64,000 nucleotides of DNA from Burkholderiaceae bacterium (GCA_026125795.1 JAHCKM010000005.1:1-64000); one strand, 5' to 3'. Positions 55,055 through 63,750 are shown, counted from the stretch's first letter. A program made the numbers and translations. The notes: generated by a model from the sequence alone, not told the origin.

Positions 55055-56434
55055 TCAGAACGTGTACGTGAACTGCCCCGACAGCAGCACCACGTTGGCG
55101 TCGTAGCTGCCGCGCAGCCGGCCGAATGCCGCCGTCGCGGCGGGTGCGCCGCTGGGGTTGGAGTCGATCGCCGCGTCCTTGACCCAGATGTAGCCGGCGC
55201 CGAAATCGAGCACCGCTTGCGGGTTGAGCTTGTATTGCACGCCGGCAGTCAACCACGTGCGGTCGGCGTCGGGCAGGCGCGGTGTGCGGAACTCGGTCTG
55301 CACCGGCGACTTGTCGAGCGCCACGCCGGCGCGCAGCGTCCACTTGGCGTCATAGCGGTAGTGCGCGCCGAGCGCGAACTTCCACGTGTCCTTGAAGTTC
55401 TCCGGCGTGCTCGACAGCACGCTGCCGTTGCTGCGCACGAAGGTCAGGTCCTTGATCGACGACCAGCCGGTCCACTGCGCGTCGGCCAGCACGTCCCATT
55501 GGGAGTTGAGCGTGCGGAAGTACGACAGGTTGACGATCGCCGGCAGCTTCACCTCCGACGTGATCGCGGTGTTGGCGAGCTGCGCGTTGACCGCGGCCAC
55601 GAGCGGCGCCGGCGCCAGCGGCGCGGCCGGGTTCTGGAACGTGGCGTCGCCGTCGATCTTGTACTTGATGGGCGAGCGGTACGACAGGCCCACGCGGCTG
55701 TTGGCGTCAATGTCGAACAGGAGCCCCGCGTTCCAGCCCCAGGCGCTGTCAGAGCCCTCGACGCGCGCGCGCGTCTCCAGTCCCGCCACGTCGACCGGGT
55801 TCACCGGGATGCCGGCCAAGCCCGCGGCCTGCAGGATGGCGGCGGTGTAGTTGACTTGGTTGGTGAACTCCGCCTTGATGTACTGGAAGTTCAGTCCCAA
55901 CCCCACCGCCAGGTTGGACATCGGCTTCCACGAGACGGCCGGGTTGAGGTTGATCGTCTGGATGCTCGACTTGAGCGCCTGAAAGCGCCCGACCCAGCCC
56001 TCGTCGTACTCGGTGACCAGGCCCCACGGCGCGTTGAGGCCCACGCCGGCCGACCACTGCGCGTTGATCGGGAACACGACGTAGCCGTTGGGCACCACGT
56101 TCACGCCACCGGCGTCGCCGCCGTTGCCGCCGAGCGGCTGGCCCAGCGCGGCGGCCGACCCCTGGTCGCCGAACTTGATCGACGGCTTGACCAGATGCAC
56201 CGCGACGGCACCCTGCGTGGAGCGCAGGCGCGAGATGCCGGCGGCGTTGGACCACAGCGTGGTGGCGTCCTCGGACGCCGCGGCGCCCGATGCGAACGCG
56301 GTGCCGAGCCCCGAGGTTGAGTTCTCGTTGAGCTGAAATCCAGCTGCGAGCGCCACAGCCGACGGCGCCAGCAACGCCAGACCGGCGGCGGCGCGCGCGA
56401 CCCGCGCACGTGTGATGCGAGCTTGTTCTTCCAT
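55055..56434 (-). CDS. FadL/TodX-family outer-membrane transporter
   Basis: 459 residues; AGGAAAGG precedes the ATG. Signal peptide to about residue 31, then the FadL hatch motif AGFQLNENSTSGLGTAFASG, the segment GVGLNAPWGLVTEYDEGWVG, and a C-terminal barrel ending SGQFTYTF (terminal Phe, as in outer-membrane proteins). It moves hydrophobic compounds such as fatty acids or aromatics across the outer membrane. Convergent with the quinone reductase gene, 15 nt apart. Confidence 0.92.
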   Translation of the reverse strand: MEEQARITRARVARAAAGLALLAPSAVALAAGFQLNENSTSGLGTAFASGAAASEDATTLWSNAAGISRLRSTQGAVAVHLVKPSIKFGDQGSAAALGQPLGGNGGDAGGVNVVPNGYVVFPINAQWSAGVGLNAPWGLVTEYDEGWVGRFQALKSSIQTINLNPAVSWKPMSNLAVGLGLNFQYIKAEFTNQVNYTAAILQAAGLAGIPVNPVDVAGLETRARVEGSDSAWGWNAGLLFDIDANSRVGLSYRSPIKYKIDGDATFQNPAAPLAPAPLVAAVNAQLANTAITSEVKLPAIVNLSYFRTLNSQWDVLADAQWTGWSSIKDLTFVRSNGSVLSSTPENFKDTWKFALGAHYRYDAKWTLRAGVALDKSPVQTEFRTPRLPDADRTWLTAGVQYKLNPQAVLDFGAGYIWVKDAAIDSNPSGAPAATAAFGRLRGSYDANVVLLSGQFTYTF

Positions 56435-56567
56435 GACGAACCTTTCCTGCTGATCGGTGGTCGCGGCAAGGTAGTGCGCGCCACACCGCGCCACGTTGAT
56501 CTCGATCACGAAAACGACGCACCGTGTGTCGGCGCGGTGGCGCCGGGCCTTACGCCGCCGGCGGCGC

Positions 56568-57431
56568 TCAAGCCGCCCTGCGCAGCGTGCGCAGCACCTG
56601 CTCGTGCATCGCATCGACCGCGCCCGAGCCTTTGCTGGCCCGGCTGCGCAGCAGCGCCACCTCCAGCGTGGGCAGCGCGGGCAGGCCGTGCTTCTCCTGC
56701 AACAGCACCAGGTGAGCCGGCATGCTGCAGCGGGTGAGCACGGCCACCGCGAGCCCGCTTTCCACCGCGGCGATGTGGCCCACCAGGCTCGAGCTGTTGT
56801 ACACGATGCGATAACGCCGCTTCAGCGCGGCCAGCGAGGCCAGCGCGTCGCGCCGCGCCAGGCTGCCCGGCTCGTACACGGCAATCGGCAGCGGGTCGCG
56901 CCGCCAGGCCTCGTGCGCCGAAGCGCCCACCCACACCAGCGGCTCGTGGAACAGCAGCGTGCCGCGGCTGGGCTTGTCGCGCGTGACCACCGCGAGGTCG
57001 AGCTCGCCGCGCGAGAGCCTGGGAATCAGCAGCGTGCTCTGTTCGCACACCAGCGTGATCTCCACGCCGGCGTGGCGCGTGGCAAAGCTGCGCAGCACCG
57101 GCGTCAGGTAGGCGGCGGCATAGTCATCGGGCACGCCGAGGTTCACGCGGCCGATGAGCTCGGCGCCGCGCACGGCGGCGCACGCCTCGCCGTGCAGCTC
57201 CAGCAGACGGCGCGCGTAGCCCAGCAGTTCCACGCCGGTGGGCGTGAGCTCCAGGTGGCGCGGCCCGCGCGTGAGCACCGCGCGGCCCACCGCGTCTTCC
57301 AGCTTCTTCAACTGCATGCTCAGCGCCGACTGCGAGCGGTGCACCTGCGGCGCCGCCGCGGTGAGCGAGCCGGCGTCCACCACCGCGACGAAGGCGCGCA
57401 ACCAGTCGAGCTGCAGGTCGGTGGCGGGCAT
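56568..57431 (-). CDS. LysR-family transcriptional regulator
   Basis: 287 residues. Winged helix (DWLRAFVAVVDAGSLTAAAP, then LKKLEDAVGRAVLTRGPRHL) and effector-binding domain. Divergent from the EamA transporter gene at 57520, with the palindrome at 57443-57461 between, which fits the LysR T-N11-A pattern. The likely target is the EamA exporter; the inducer is unknown. Confidence 0.9.
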   Translation of the reverse strand: MPATDLQLDWLRAFVAVVDAGSLTAAAPQVHRSQSALSMQLKKLEDAVGRAVLTRGPRHLELTPTGVELLGYARRLLELHGEACAAVRGAELIGRVNLGVPDDYAAAYLTPVLRSFATRHAGVEITLVCEQSTLLIPRLSRGELDLAVVTRDKPSRGTLLFHEPLVWVGASAHEAWRRDPLPIAVYEPGSLARRDALASLAALKRRYRIVYNSSSLVGHIAAVESGLAVAVLTRCSMPAHLVLLQEKHGLPALPTLEVALLRSRASKGSGAVDAMHEQVLRTLRRAA

Positions 57432-57442
57432 CGAGGACTCTG

Positions 57443-57461
57443 GTATTCGAGAACCGAATAC
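57443..57461. promoter_or_regulatory. Likely LysR operator between lysR and EamA genes
   Basis: GTATTCG-AGAAC-CGAATAC, a perfect 7-bp inverted repeat containing a T-N11-A core, 12 nt upstream of the lysR start in the 88-bp divergent region. Confidence 0.6.
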
Positions 57462-57519
57462 TAAGCCTCAAAATGATTCGCTTTACCGCACGCTCCGCCG
57501 CGGCCACATTGGCGCCGCC

Positions 57520-58491
57520 ATGGCCACCACCGCTGCGGTCGCCCCCTCGCGCGCCGAGCACGGTGCCGCCGCGCACGGCGTGGCGCTGATGGTGGCCGGC
57601 GGCCTGCTGCTCGGCACGATCGGTGTCTTCGTCGAAGAGGCCGGGCAGCACCCGCTCACCACGGTGTGGTTCCGCTGCGTGTTCGGCGGCGCGGCGCTGC
57701 TGCTGTGGGGCGCGGCCACGCGTCGGTTAGGCGAGCTGGCGCTGCGCGGCAAGGCACTCGCGGTGGCGCTGGCGGCCGGCGTGCTGATGATCACCAACTG
57801 GGCGTTGTTCTTCGCCGCCATCGAGCGCACGTCGATCGGCGTGGCAACGGTGGTGTTCCACGTGCAGCCGCTGTGGGTGCTGGCGCTCGGTGCCTGGTGG
57901 CTGCGCGAACGCGTGACGCGCCGTCAGTTGGGCGCCACGCTGCTCGCCTTGATCGGGCTCACGCTGGCCACCGGGTTGCTCGACGGCAGCGCCACCGACA
58001 TCGCGATGAGCAGCCGCTACGCCATCGGCCTGCTGATGTGCCTGGGCGGCTCGCTGAGCTACGCCGCCGTCACGCTGATCGCCCAGCGGGCCAAGGACGA
58101 TGGCGCCAGCTCGTTCGCGCTCGCCTGGTGGCAGTGCACGGTGGGCAGCGTGGCGCTCGGATGGTGGCCGGTGTCACATGGCTGGCCGGCGTGGGGATCG
58201 GGCTGGGCCTGGCTGGTGGGGCTCGGCGTGATCCACACCGGCCTGGCCTACGTGGTGCTCTATGCCGGCATGGCGCGCTTGAGCACGGGCCGCATCGCGC
58301 TGCTGCAGTTTGTCTACCCGGCCGCGGCGGTGCTGATCGACTGGGCGGTGTACGGCCGCGCGCTGAGCGTGCTGCAGATCAGCGGCGTGGTGCTGATGGC
58401 TTTGGCGCTGAGCGCGGTGACGCGCGCGGTTGGGCGCGCTCCGTCGGCGCCGCAAACAGCTGCAGCGCGGTCGCCCGCAGCGAGGCCTTGA
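57520..58491 (+). CDS. EamA-family (DMT) transporter
   Basis: 323 residues, ten membrane helices in two five-helix repeats (first half with FFAAIERTSIGVATVVFHVQ, second with LIQ-type end VYPAAAVLIDWAVYGRALS). Probably an exporter or importer controlled by the divergent LysR. The last 37 codons (APSAPQTAAARSPAARP end) overlap the convergent TetR gene by 113 nt, so the low-complexity tail may be an accident of overlap. Confidence 0.86.
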   Translation: MATTAAVAPSRAEHGAAAHGVALMVAGGLLLGTIGVFVEEAGQHPLTTVWFRCVFGGAALLLWGAATRRLGELALRGKALAVALAAGVLMITNWALFFAAIERTSIGVATVVFHVQPLWVLALGAWWLRERVTRRQLGATLLALIGLTLATGLLDGSATDIAMSSRYAIGLLMCLGGSLSYAAVTLIAQRAKDDGASSFALAWWQCTVGSVALGWWPVSHGWPAWGSGWAWLVGLGVIHTGLAYVVLYAGMARLSTGRIALLQFVYPAAAVLIDWAVYGRALSVLQISGVVLMALALSAVTRAVGRAPSAPQTAAARSPAARP

Positions 58492-59065
58492 GCGCGGCCC
58501 AGTCGGCGTCGCGCCGCAGATCGAGCCCGCCGAACAGCCGGATCTTGCGCGCGCGCACCAGCATGTATTGCACGCCGGCCACCAGCATCAGCGTGAGGCC
58601 GCGCAGGTGCGGCCGCTGCTCGAAGTCCGCGCCGCCGAACAAGGCCTCGGCCTTGGCGCCCCACTGCTCGCGCTCGGTCTCCAGGATCGCCGTCAGCTCG
58701 TTGCGCTGCACCACCTCCGCGGCGAGGATCTCGATCGTCAGCGGGCGCGCGCGCAGCGCGTCGATGAAGCGTTCGAAGAACAGCGCAAAGCGCTCGGCCG
58801 CCGGCAGTGCCAGCACCGCCTGCGGGTCGGGGCCGAGCAGCTCGTCGGTGCTGGGCCAGAAGCGGCCGCTCGCGCCCCAGGTCTTGAGCAGCTCGGGCAG
58901 GCCCCCGAAGTAGCGGTAGATCAGCACCTTGTCCACCTGCGCCTCGCGCGCGATGGTGTTGATGCCGATGGCGCCAAAGCCGTCGCGCGCCAGCACCTCG
59001 CCCACCGCGGCGAGGATGCGCTCTTCGGTGGCGGCGCGGTCGCGGGTGCGGGTGCCTGTGGCCAT
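58379..59065 (-). CDS. TetR-family transcriptional regulator
   Basis: 228 residues. N-terminal TetR helix-turn-helix (RILAAVGEVLARDGFGAIGI, then VDKVLIYRYFGGLPELL), all-helical ligand-binding body, and a disordered Arg/Pro/Ser tail that lies in the overlap with EamA. It starts 7 nt after the Acg-like oxidoreductase stop, so it is the second gene of that transcript. The twin palindromes upstream of the oxidoreductase are its probable operators. Confidence 0.9.
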   Translation of the reverse strand: MATGTRTRDRAATEERILAAVGEVLARDGFGAIGINTIAREAQVDKVLIYRYFGGLPELLKTWGASGRFWPSTDELLGPDPQAVLALPAAERFALFFERFIDALRARPLTIEILAAEVVQRNELTAILETEREQWGAKAEALFGGADFEQRPHLRGLTLMLVAGVQYMLVRARKIRLFGGLDLRRDADWAALKASLRATALQLFAAPTERAQPRASPRSAPKPSAPRR

Positions 59066-59072
59066 CGCCGGA

Positions 59073-60227
59073 TCAGATCACATGCGCATCCAGCCCGCGG
59101 CGCGGCGCCGGCGGCACCGGCTGCGCAAAGCCCACGCGCGCCCACATCTGCACCGTGTGTTGCGGCGTCGGCGCATCGAGCAGCTTGCGGATCTCGGCAT
59201 AAGGCCCGGCCTGCTCGGGATACTCCTGCAGCGCCTGCGACAGCGGCTGCATCGCCACGCCGTGCGCGGTGGCGGCGAGCTGCACGCGTGCATAGGCGCG
59301 GCCGGCGCGCACCTGCGTGGCGCGGTCGTTGCCCTGGCTCACCATCCACAGGAAGGCCGGCGTCGACTCGAGATTGCGGTTGAAGCCCTTGATCTGGCCG
59401 CTGAGCGCAAAGCTGTCAGCGGCCGGCGCCTTGCTGCGGTCGAACAGCCCGAGCCGCGTGAGCCACACCACGGAAGGCTCCATCGCCGTCAGGCCGTCGC
59501 GATGCTGCGCCACCTCGGCCGCGCCGACGCGCAGCACCTTGAACGACTCCAGCAGCGTGCGCGGCGTCACCAGCTCGATGCGCCACGCTTCGGCCGCGAT
59601 GGCGCGGTGCTGCGCCAGCGCGCCCGCGTCGTTGGCACCGACGAAGCCGAAGCGCAGGCCCTCGGCCTTGGCCGCCTCGGCCATCGCGGCCCACGCCGCG
59701 GCCGGCACCGGCCGTGCCGGGTCATAGGCGTTGCGGTTGGTGTGCCGCTGCAGGATCTGCCCGAACAGCGGATCGGGCCTGGCCTCGGCATCGGGCAACA
59801 GCCGGATGCGTGCCACCGGGCGCTGATCGATCTTGTCGGCGCCGAACGCGCCCTCGGGAAACAGCGTGATCTCGGCGCGCTGCCCGCGCTGGCGCGCCGC
59901 GAGGTCGAACAGCTCCAGGAACGTGCCGTGGCTCATCATGATCTGGCGCGAGAACGGGTCGGTCTCGGGCAGCAGGCGCGTGAGGTCGCAGCGCAGCACG
60001 ATCTCGCCCGGCGTCTTCAGGTCCACCAGCCACGACTGCAGGTTGTGCGAGTGCGGCGCCAGGATGGCGTACGACAGGATCCAGCGCCGCAGGTCGGCTT
60101 CTTCACCCGGCCCCTTCCACGGCGCCACGGCCTCGGGCGGCAGAGTCTCGGCACACCCCACGGTGCCCGCGGACGCAGCCAGCACCACACCCCCGCCGGC
60201 CAGCCGGATGAATCGACGACGGTCCAT
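59073..60227 (-). CDS. Acg-type FMN-binding (nitroreductase-like) oxidoreductase
   Basis: 384 residues; GAGGTG precedes the ATG. The N-terminus is a twin-arginine signal (MDRRRFIRLAGGGVVLAASA) with a possible lipobox Cys (TVGCAE), so it is exported. The body has the Acg/nitroreductase-like features SYAILAPHSHNLQSWLVDL and AATAHGVAMQPLSQALQEYP seen in Mycobacterium Acg and relatives. The substrate is unknown. It is the first gene of the TetR-controlled operon, and the operators start 15 nt upstream of its ATG. Confidence 0.82.
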   Translation of the reverse strand: MDRRRFIRLAGGGVVLAASAGTVGCAETLPPEAVAPWKGPGEEADLRRWILSYAILAPHSHNLQSWLVDLKTPGEIVLRCDLTRLLPETDPFSRQIMMSHGTFLELFDLAARQRGQRAEITLFPEGAFGADKIDQRPVARIRLLPDAEARPDPLFGQILQRHTNRNAYDPARPVPAAAWAAMAEAAKAEGLRFGFVGANDAGALAQHRAIAAEAWRIELVTPRTLLESFKVLRVGAAEVAQHRDGLTAMEPSVVWLTRLGLFDRSKAPAADSFALSGQIKGFNRNLESTPAFLWMVSQGNDRATQVRAGRAYARVQLAATAHGVAMQPLSQALQEYPEQAGPYAEIRKLLDAPTPQHTVQMWARVGFAQPVPPAPRRGLDAHVI

Positions 60228-60241
60228 GGTTCACCTCATTT

Positions 60242-60282
60242 GTCACCACGCGGTGACGCGAGTCTAGTCACCTTGCGGTGAC
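60242..60282 (-). promoter_or_regulatory. Twin TetR-type operators
   Basis: Two perfect copies of GTCACC-N4-GGTGAC: 60242-60257 (spacer ACGC) and 60267-60282 (spacer TTGC), centres 25 bp apart, in the 127-bp divergent region ahead of the Acg-like gene. The TetR regulator encoded in the same operon is the obvious binder. Confidence 0.78.
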
Positions 60283-60354
60283 ATTGCAACTGTATTTGTG
60301 GCCGTCGCGGCACCGCCTCTTGAATCCGCCCCGCGCCGCCTCAGGTGTGAAGGC

Positions 60355-60690
60355 ATGGAAAAGACGAGGCAACCCACCTTTCCCGCTGCGCTGCACAACC
60401 TGGCGGCGATGGCGGTGCTGCTCGAGCGGCTCGAGCGCAACCCGCGCCAAGCCAGCGCCGAGCAGTACCGGCACGTGGTCCGGCAGGTGACCCAGCTGCT
60501 CGAGGAGGCCGAGCCCGGCGACGCACTGAATGCGCTGCTCGGCGTGGCACCCGCCACGGCGGAGCTCTACGAGAACCTGCGCTACGCGCAAGCCGGCCTA
60601 GTGCTCGCGCCGCTGGAGCGCGCCGCCGCGGCCGAACAGGCTGCGGCCGCGGCTATCGAGCGCGCGCGCCACGGCGCACCGGCGCGCTGA
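60355..60690 (+). CDS. Conserved-looking small helical protein (111 aa), unknown
   Basis: ATG 60355 preferred over the upstream 60298 because the intervening residues are low-complexity. The helical body (FPAALHNLAAMAVLLERLER, then EQYRHVVRQVTQLLEEAEPG, with LYENLRYAQAGLVLAPLE) is followed by an Ala/Glu tail. No signal or domain recognised. Divergent from the TetR-controlled Acg operon; it may share the operator region. Confidence 0.62.
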   Translation: MEKTRQPTFPAALHNLAAMAVLLERLERNPRQASAEQYRHVVRQVTQLLEEAEPGDALNALLGVAPATAELYENLRYAQAGLVLAPLERAAAAEQAAAAAIERARHGAPAR

Positions 60691-60774
60691 GGCCTCACGC
60701 CGCGGCGGTGCCGCCGATCGCCCGCGCCTTCCCGGTGCGAGGCCGCATCCAGCGGTGAGGGTGTCGCGCCGGCC

Positions 60775-60844
60775 ATGCCTTGATCGGCATGAATGCAGTT
60801 AATGCCTTTAAAGGCATACGTTGCATTAATGCCTTATAAGGCAT
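60775..60844 (+). promoter_or_regulatory. Triple HipB-type operator array
   Basis: Three 16-bp sites with core ATGCC-N6-GGCAT: 60775-60790 (ATGCCTTGATCGGCAT), 60802-60817 (ATGCCTTTAAAGGCAT) and 60829-60844 (ATGCCTTATAAGGCAT). The last two are perfect palindromes. Starts are exactly 27 bp apart. The last ends 11 nt before the hipB GTG, so bound repressor would block transcription and start access. Confidence 0.85.
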
Positions 60845-60855
60845 AAGCTGCGCCA

Positions 60856-61131
60856 GTGGACGACTACCCCATTCAATCCCCCGGCCAGCTGGCCAGCCAC
60901 CTGCGCGCACTGCGCAAGGTGCGTGGGCTGAGCCAGGCACAGCTCGGTGCTTTGTTGGGCGTGGGCCAGACGCGCGTGGCGCGCATCGAGCGCGACCCCA
61001 CGGCCGTGAGCGTGGCGCAGTTTCTGAGCGTGCTCGACGCGCTGGCGGTGCAGATGGTGCTTCGGCCGACGAGCGCGCCACCTGCACCCAAGGGTATCGC
61101 CAAGCGCCGGCCCGCCGACGACCGCTGGTAG
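60856..61131 (+). CDS. hipB: HipB-type antitoxin, XRE helix-turn-helix
   Basis: 91 residues from a GTG at 60856. HTH segment LRKVRGLSQAQLGALLGVGQ, TRVARIERDP, VSVAQFLSVLDALAVQMVL is typical of HipB. It binds and neutralises the HipA kinase and represses its own operon through the triple operator. hipA follows after 12 nt. Confidence 0.9.
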   Translation: MDDYPIQSPGQLASHLRALRKVRGLSQAQLGALLGVGQTRVARIERDPTAVSVAQFLSVLDALAVQMVLRPTSAPPAPKGIAKRRPADDRW

Positions 61132-61143
61132 CGCGCGCGCACC

Positions 61144-62502
61144 GTGGCCGAGCTCCACGTCTGGATGAACGGCCTGCCGGTGGGCGTGTGGACCACGCTG
61201 CGCACCGGTGCGCCCGTGCTGCGCTACCGCGAAGACTGGGCGCGCGCCGAGGAAGGGCGGGCCCTGTCACTGTCACTGCCGTTCACGGCCAACCTCGAGC
61301 ACCGCGGCGCCGCCGTGGCGCACTACTTCGACAACCTGTTGCCCGACAGCGCCGACATCCGGCGCCGCCTGCGCCGGCGCTTTCATGCCCGCTCGGAGGA
61401 TCCGTTCGACCTGCTCACCGCCATCGGCCGCGATTGCGTCGGCGCGGTGCAACTGCTGCCTCAGGGCCGGGAGCCGCAAGGCTGGAACCGCATCGATGCC
61501 GAGCCGTTGAGCGATCGCGAGGTCGACAGCATCATCGCGTCGGTCACGAGTGACGCCCCGCTCGGCCAGCAGGAAGAAGAGGACCTGCGCATTTCGATCG
61601 CCGGCGCGCAGGAGAAGACCGCGCTGCTGCGCATGGGTGGCAAGTGGCACCGTCCGCACGGCGCCACGCCCACCACGCACATCCTCAAGCTGCCGCTGGG
61701 CTTGGTGGGCAACATGCGCGCCGACATGAGCGACTCGGTCGAGAACGAGTGGCTGTGCGGCCGCATCTTGTCTGCGCTGGGGTTCGGCGTGGCGCCCGCG
61801 GCGATGACCACGTTCGGCGAGACCAAGGTCCTGGTGGTCACGCGGTTCGACCGCCGCTGGCAGGGCATCGAAGCCGGCGCCGAGCAAAAAGCGCGCTTCA
61901 GGCCACCCCACAATGCCTGGATCGCGCGCCTGCCGCAAGAAGACCTGTGCCAGGCGCTGGGCATCGCCCCCGACCGCAGGTACCAGCAAGACGGTGGGCC
62001 GTCGGTGGCCGACTGCCTGCAGGTGCTGGCGCGCAGCGAGCATGCAGCCGAGGATCGCGCGACCTTTGCGCTCGCGCAGCTGGCCTTCTGGCTGATGGCC
62101 GCCACCGATGGTCACGCGAAGAACTTTTCAATCCACCACCACCGCGGCGGCCGCTTTGCGCTCACCCCGCTCTACGACGTGCTGTCGGCCTGGCCCATCA
62201 TCGGCAACGGGCCCAACCACATCGCTTACCAGCGCGCGAAGCTCGCGATGGCCATTCGCGGCGAGAAGAACGTGCACTATGGGTTGCGCGACATCCAGAC
62301 GCGTCACTGGCAGCGCCTGGCGCAGCTCTGCGGGCCTGATGTATGGGCGCGCATGCAAGCGCTGGTCGCGGTGGTGGACGTTGCGCTGGCCCAAGTGGAA
62401 GGCGAGCTGCCCAAAGACTTTCCGCCGCGCGTGTGGGGCGCCATCGCCAAAGGCATGCGTCAGCAGGCGCGCCGGTTCGAGGCCGGCGTGGCAAGCGCAT
62501 AA
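61144..62502 (+). CDS. hipA: HipA-type serine/threonine kinase toxin
   Basis: 452 residues from a GTG at 61144. Autophosphorylation serine 151 in RISIAGAQEKTALL, catalytic Asp 322 in ATDGHAKNFS, and metal-binding Asp 345 in PLYDVLS, with the same 23-residue spacing as in E. coli HipA (Asp 309 and Asp 332). HipA kinases phosphorylate glutamyl-tRNA synthetase and induce dormancy; the target here is inferred by family. All key residues are intact, so it should be active. Confidence 0.93.
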   Translation: MAELHVWMNGLPVGVWTTLRTGAPVLRYREDWARAEEGRALSLSLPFTANLEHRGAAVAHYFDNLLPDSADIRRRLRRRFHARSEDPFDLLTAIGRDCVGAVQLLPQGREPQGWNRIDAEPLSDREVDSIIASVTSDAPLGQQEEEDLRISIAGAQEKTALLRMGGKWHRPHGATPTTHILKLPLGLVGNMRADMSDSVENEWLCGRILSALGFGVAPAAMTTFGETKVLVVTRFDRRWQGIEAGAEQKARFRPPHNAWIARLPQEDLCQALGIAPDRRYQQDGGPSVADCLQVLARSEHAAEDRATFALAQLAFWLMAATDGHAKNFSIHHHRGGRFALTPLYDVLSAWPIIGNGPNHIAYQRAKLAMAIRGEKNVHYGLRDIQTRHWQRLAQLCGPDVWARMQALVAVVDVALAQVEGELPKDFPPRVWGAIAKGMRQQARRFEAGVASA

Positions 62503-62533
62503 CATCAACGCGATCCCGCACCCGGAGCCCACG

Positions 62534-63694
62534 ATGACCCTCCCCACCCCTCAGCGCGGCCTGCAGATGCGCTCTTTGATCACGCCCACGGGCGAGCTCG
62601 AGCTCGCACTGCACAGCGTGGACGTGGTGCCGCCCAAGCCCACCGAGGTGGTGGTGCGCGTGGAGGCGGCGCCGATCAACCCGTCGGACATCGGGCTGTT
62701 GTTCGGTGCCGCCGACGTGGACAACACCTTGGCCGTGACCGGCACCGGAGCGCAGGCCAAGGCCACCGCGCGCGTGCCCGAGCGCCTGATGCGCGCGATG
62801 GCCGGCCGCGTGGGCCAGGCCCTGCCGTGCGGCAATGAAGGCGCCGGCGTGGTGGTGGCCGCGGGCACCTCGCCCGCCGCGCAGGCGCTGGTGGGCAAGA
62901 CGGTGGCGATGCTCGGCGGCGCCATGTATGCGCAGTACCGCACCATCGGCGAAGACCAGTGCCTGGTGCTGCCGCCCGGCACCCGGCCGGCCGAAGGCGC
63001 GTCGTGCTTCGTGAACCCGCTCACCGCGCTCGGCATGGTGGAGACGATGCGCCGCGAGGGCCACAAGGCGCTGGTGCACACCGCCGCGGCGAGCAACCTG
63101 GGGCAGATGCTCAACCGCATCTGCCTCGCCGACGGTGTGCCGCTGGTGAACATCGTGCGCAAGCCCGAGCAGGCCGATCTGCTGCGCAAGGCCGGCGCCC
63201 GATACGTTTGCGACTCGAGCGCGCCGAGTTTCCTGAGCGACCTGACCGAGGCGCTCAAGGCCACCGGCGCCACCATCGCGTTTGACGCCACCGGCGGCGG
63301 CAAGCTGGCCGGGCAGATCCTCGGCTGCATGGAGGCCGCGCTGCTGAGCCAGGCCAAGGATTACAGCCGCTACGGCTCCACCACGCACAAGCAGGTGTAC
63401 CTGTACGGCGGCCTCGACACCGGCCCCACCGAGTTCCATCGCAACTTCGGCATGGCCTGGGGCATCGGCGGCTGGCTGCTGATGCCGTTTCTCGCCAAGG
63501 TGGGCCCGCAAGCGGCGCAAGCGCTCAAGCAGCGCGTGGCCAACGAGCTGAAGACCACCTTCGCCAGCCACTACACGCGCGAGGTCTCGCTGCCCGAGGC
63601 GCTGCAGCGCGACGTGATCCTGGGCTACTGGAAACGGGCCACGGGGGAGAAGTACTTGATCAACCCGAGCCGAGGGCTGGCGCCGGCCAGTTGA
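62534..63694 (+). CDS. Medium-chain dehydrogenase/reductase, zinc-site-lacking
   Basis: 386 residues; GGAG precedes the ATG. MDR catalytic half (RVEAAPINPSDIGLLFG, PCGNEGAGVVVAAG) and a nucleotide-binding loop in which GxGxxG is replaced by HTAAASNLGQMLNRI. No zinc ligands were seen. The middle carries an insertion (about residues 75-95) before PCGNEGAG. The substrate is unknown. It follows hipA by 31 nt but is probably a separate unit. Confidence 0.82.
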   Translation: MTLPTPQRGLQMRSLITPTGELELALHSVDVVPPKPTEVVVRVEAAPINPSDIGLLFGAADVDNTLAVTGTGAQAKATARVPERLMRAMAGRVGQALPCGNEGAGVVVAAGTSPAAQALVGKTVAMLGGAMYAQYRTIGEDQCLVLPPGTRPAEGASCFVNPLTALGMVETMRREGHKALVHTAAASNLGQMLNRICLADGVPLVNIVRKPEQADLLRKAGARYVCDSSAPSFLSDLTEALKATGATIAFDATGGGKLAGQILGCMEAALLSQAKDYSRYGSTTHKQVYLYGGLDTGPTEFHRNFGMAWGIGGWLLMPFLAKVGPQAAQALKQRVANELKTTFASHYTREVSLPEALQRDVILGYWKRATGEKYLINPSRGLAPAS

Positions 63695-63703
63695 TCCTGT
63701 CGA

Positions 63704-63740
63704 CCATGAAATTCCCGCTCTGGATGCGGGAACTTCATGG
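63704..63740 (+). terminator. Long hairpin after the dehydrogenase gene
   Basis: CCATGAA-A-TTCCCGC, 7-nt loop, GCGGGAA-C-TTCATGG: 14 of 15 pairs matched (one A/C mismatch), 10 nt past the dehydrogenase stop and just before the DUF423 start. There is no T-run; it may be a terminator or leader structure for the next gene. Confidence 0.5.
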
Positions 63741-63750
63741 GACTCCCACC

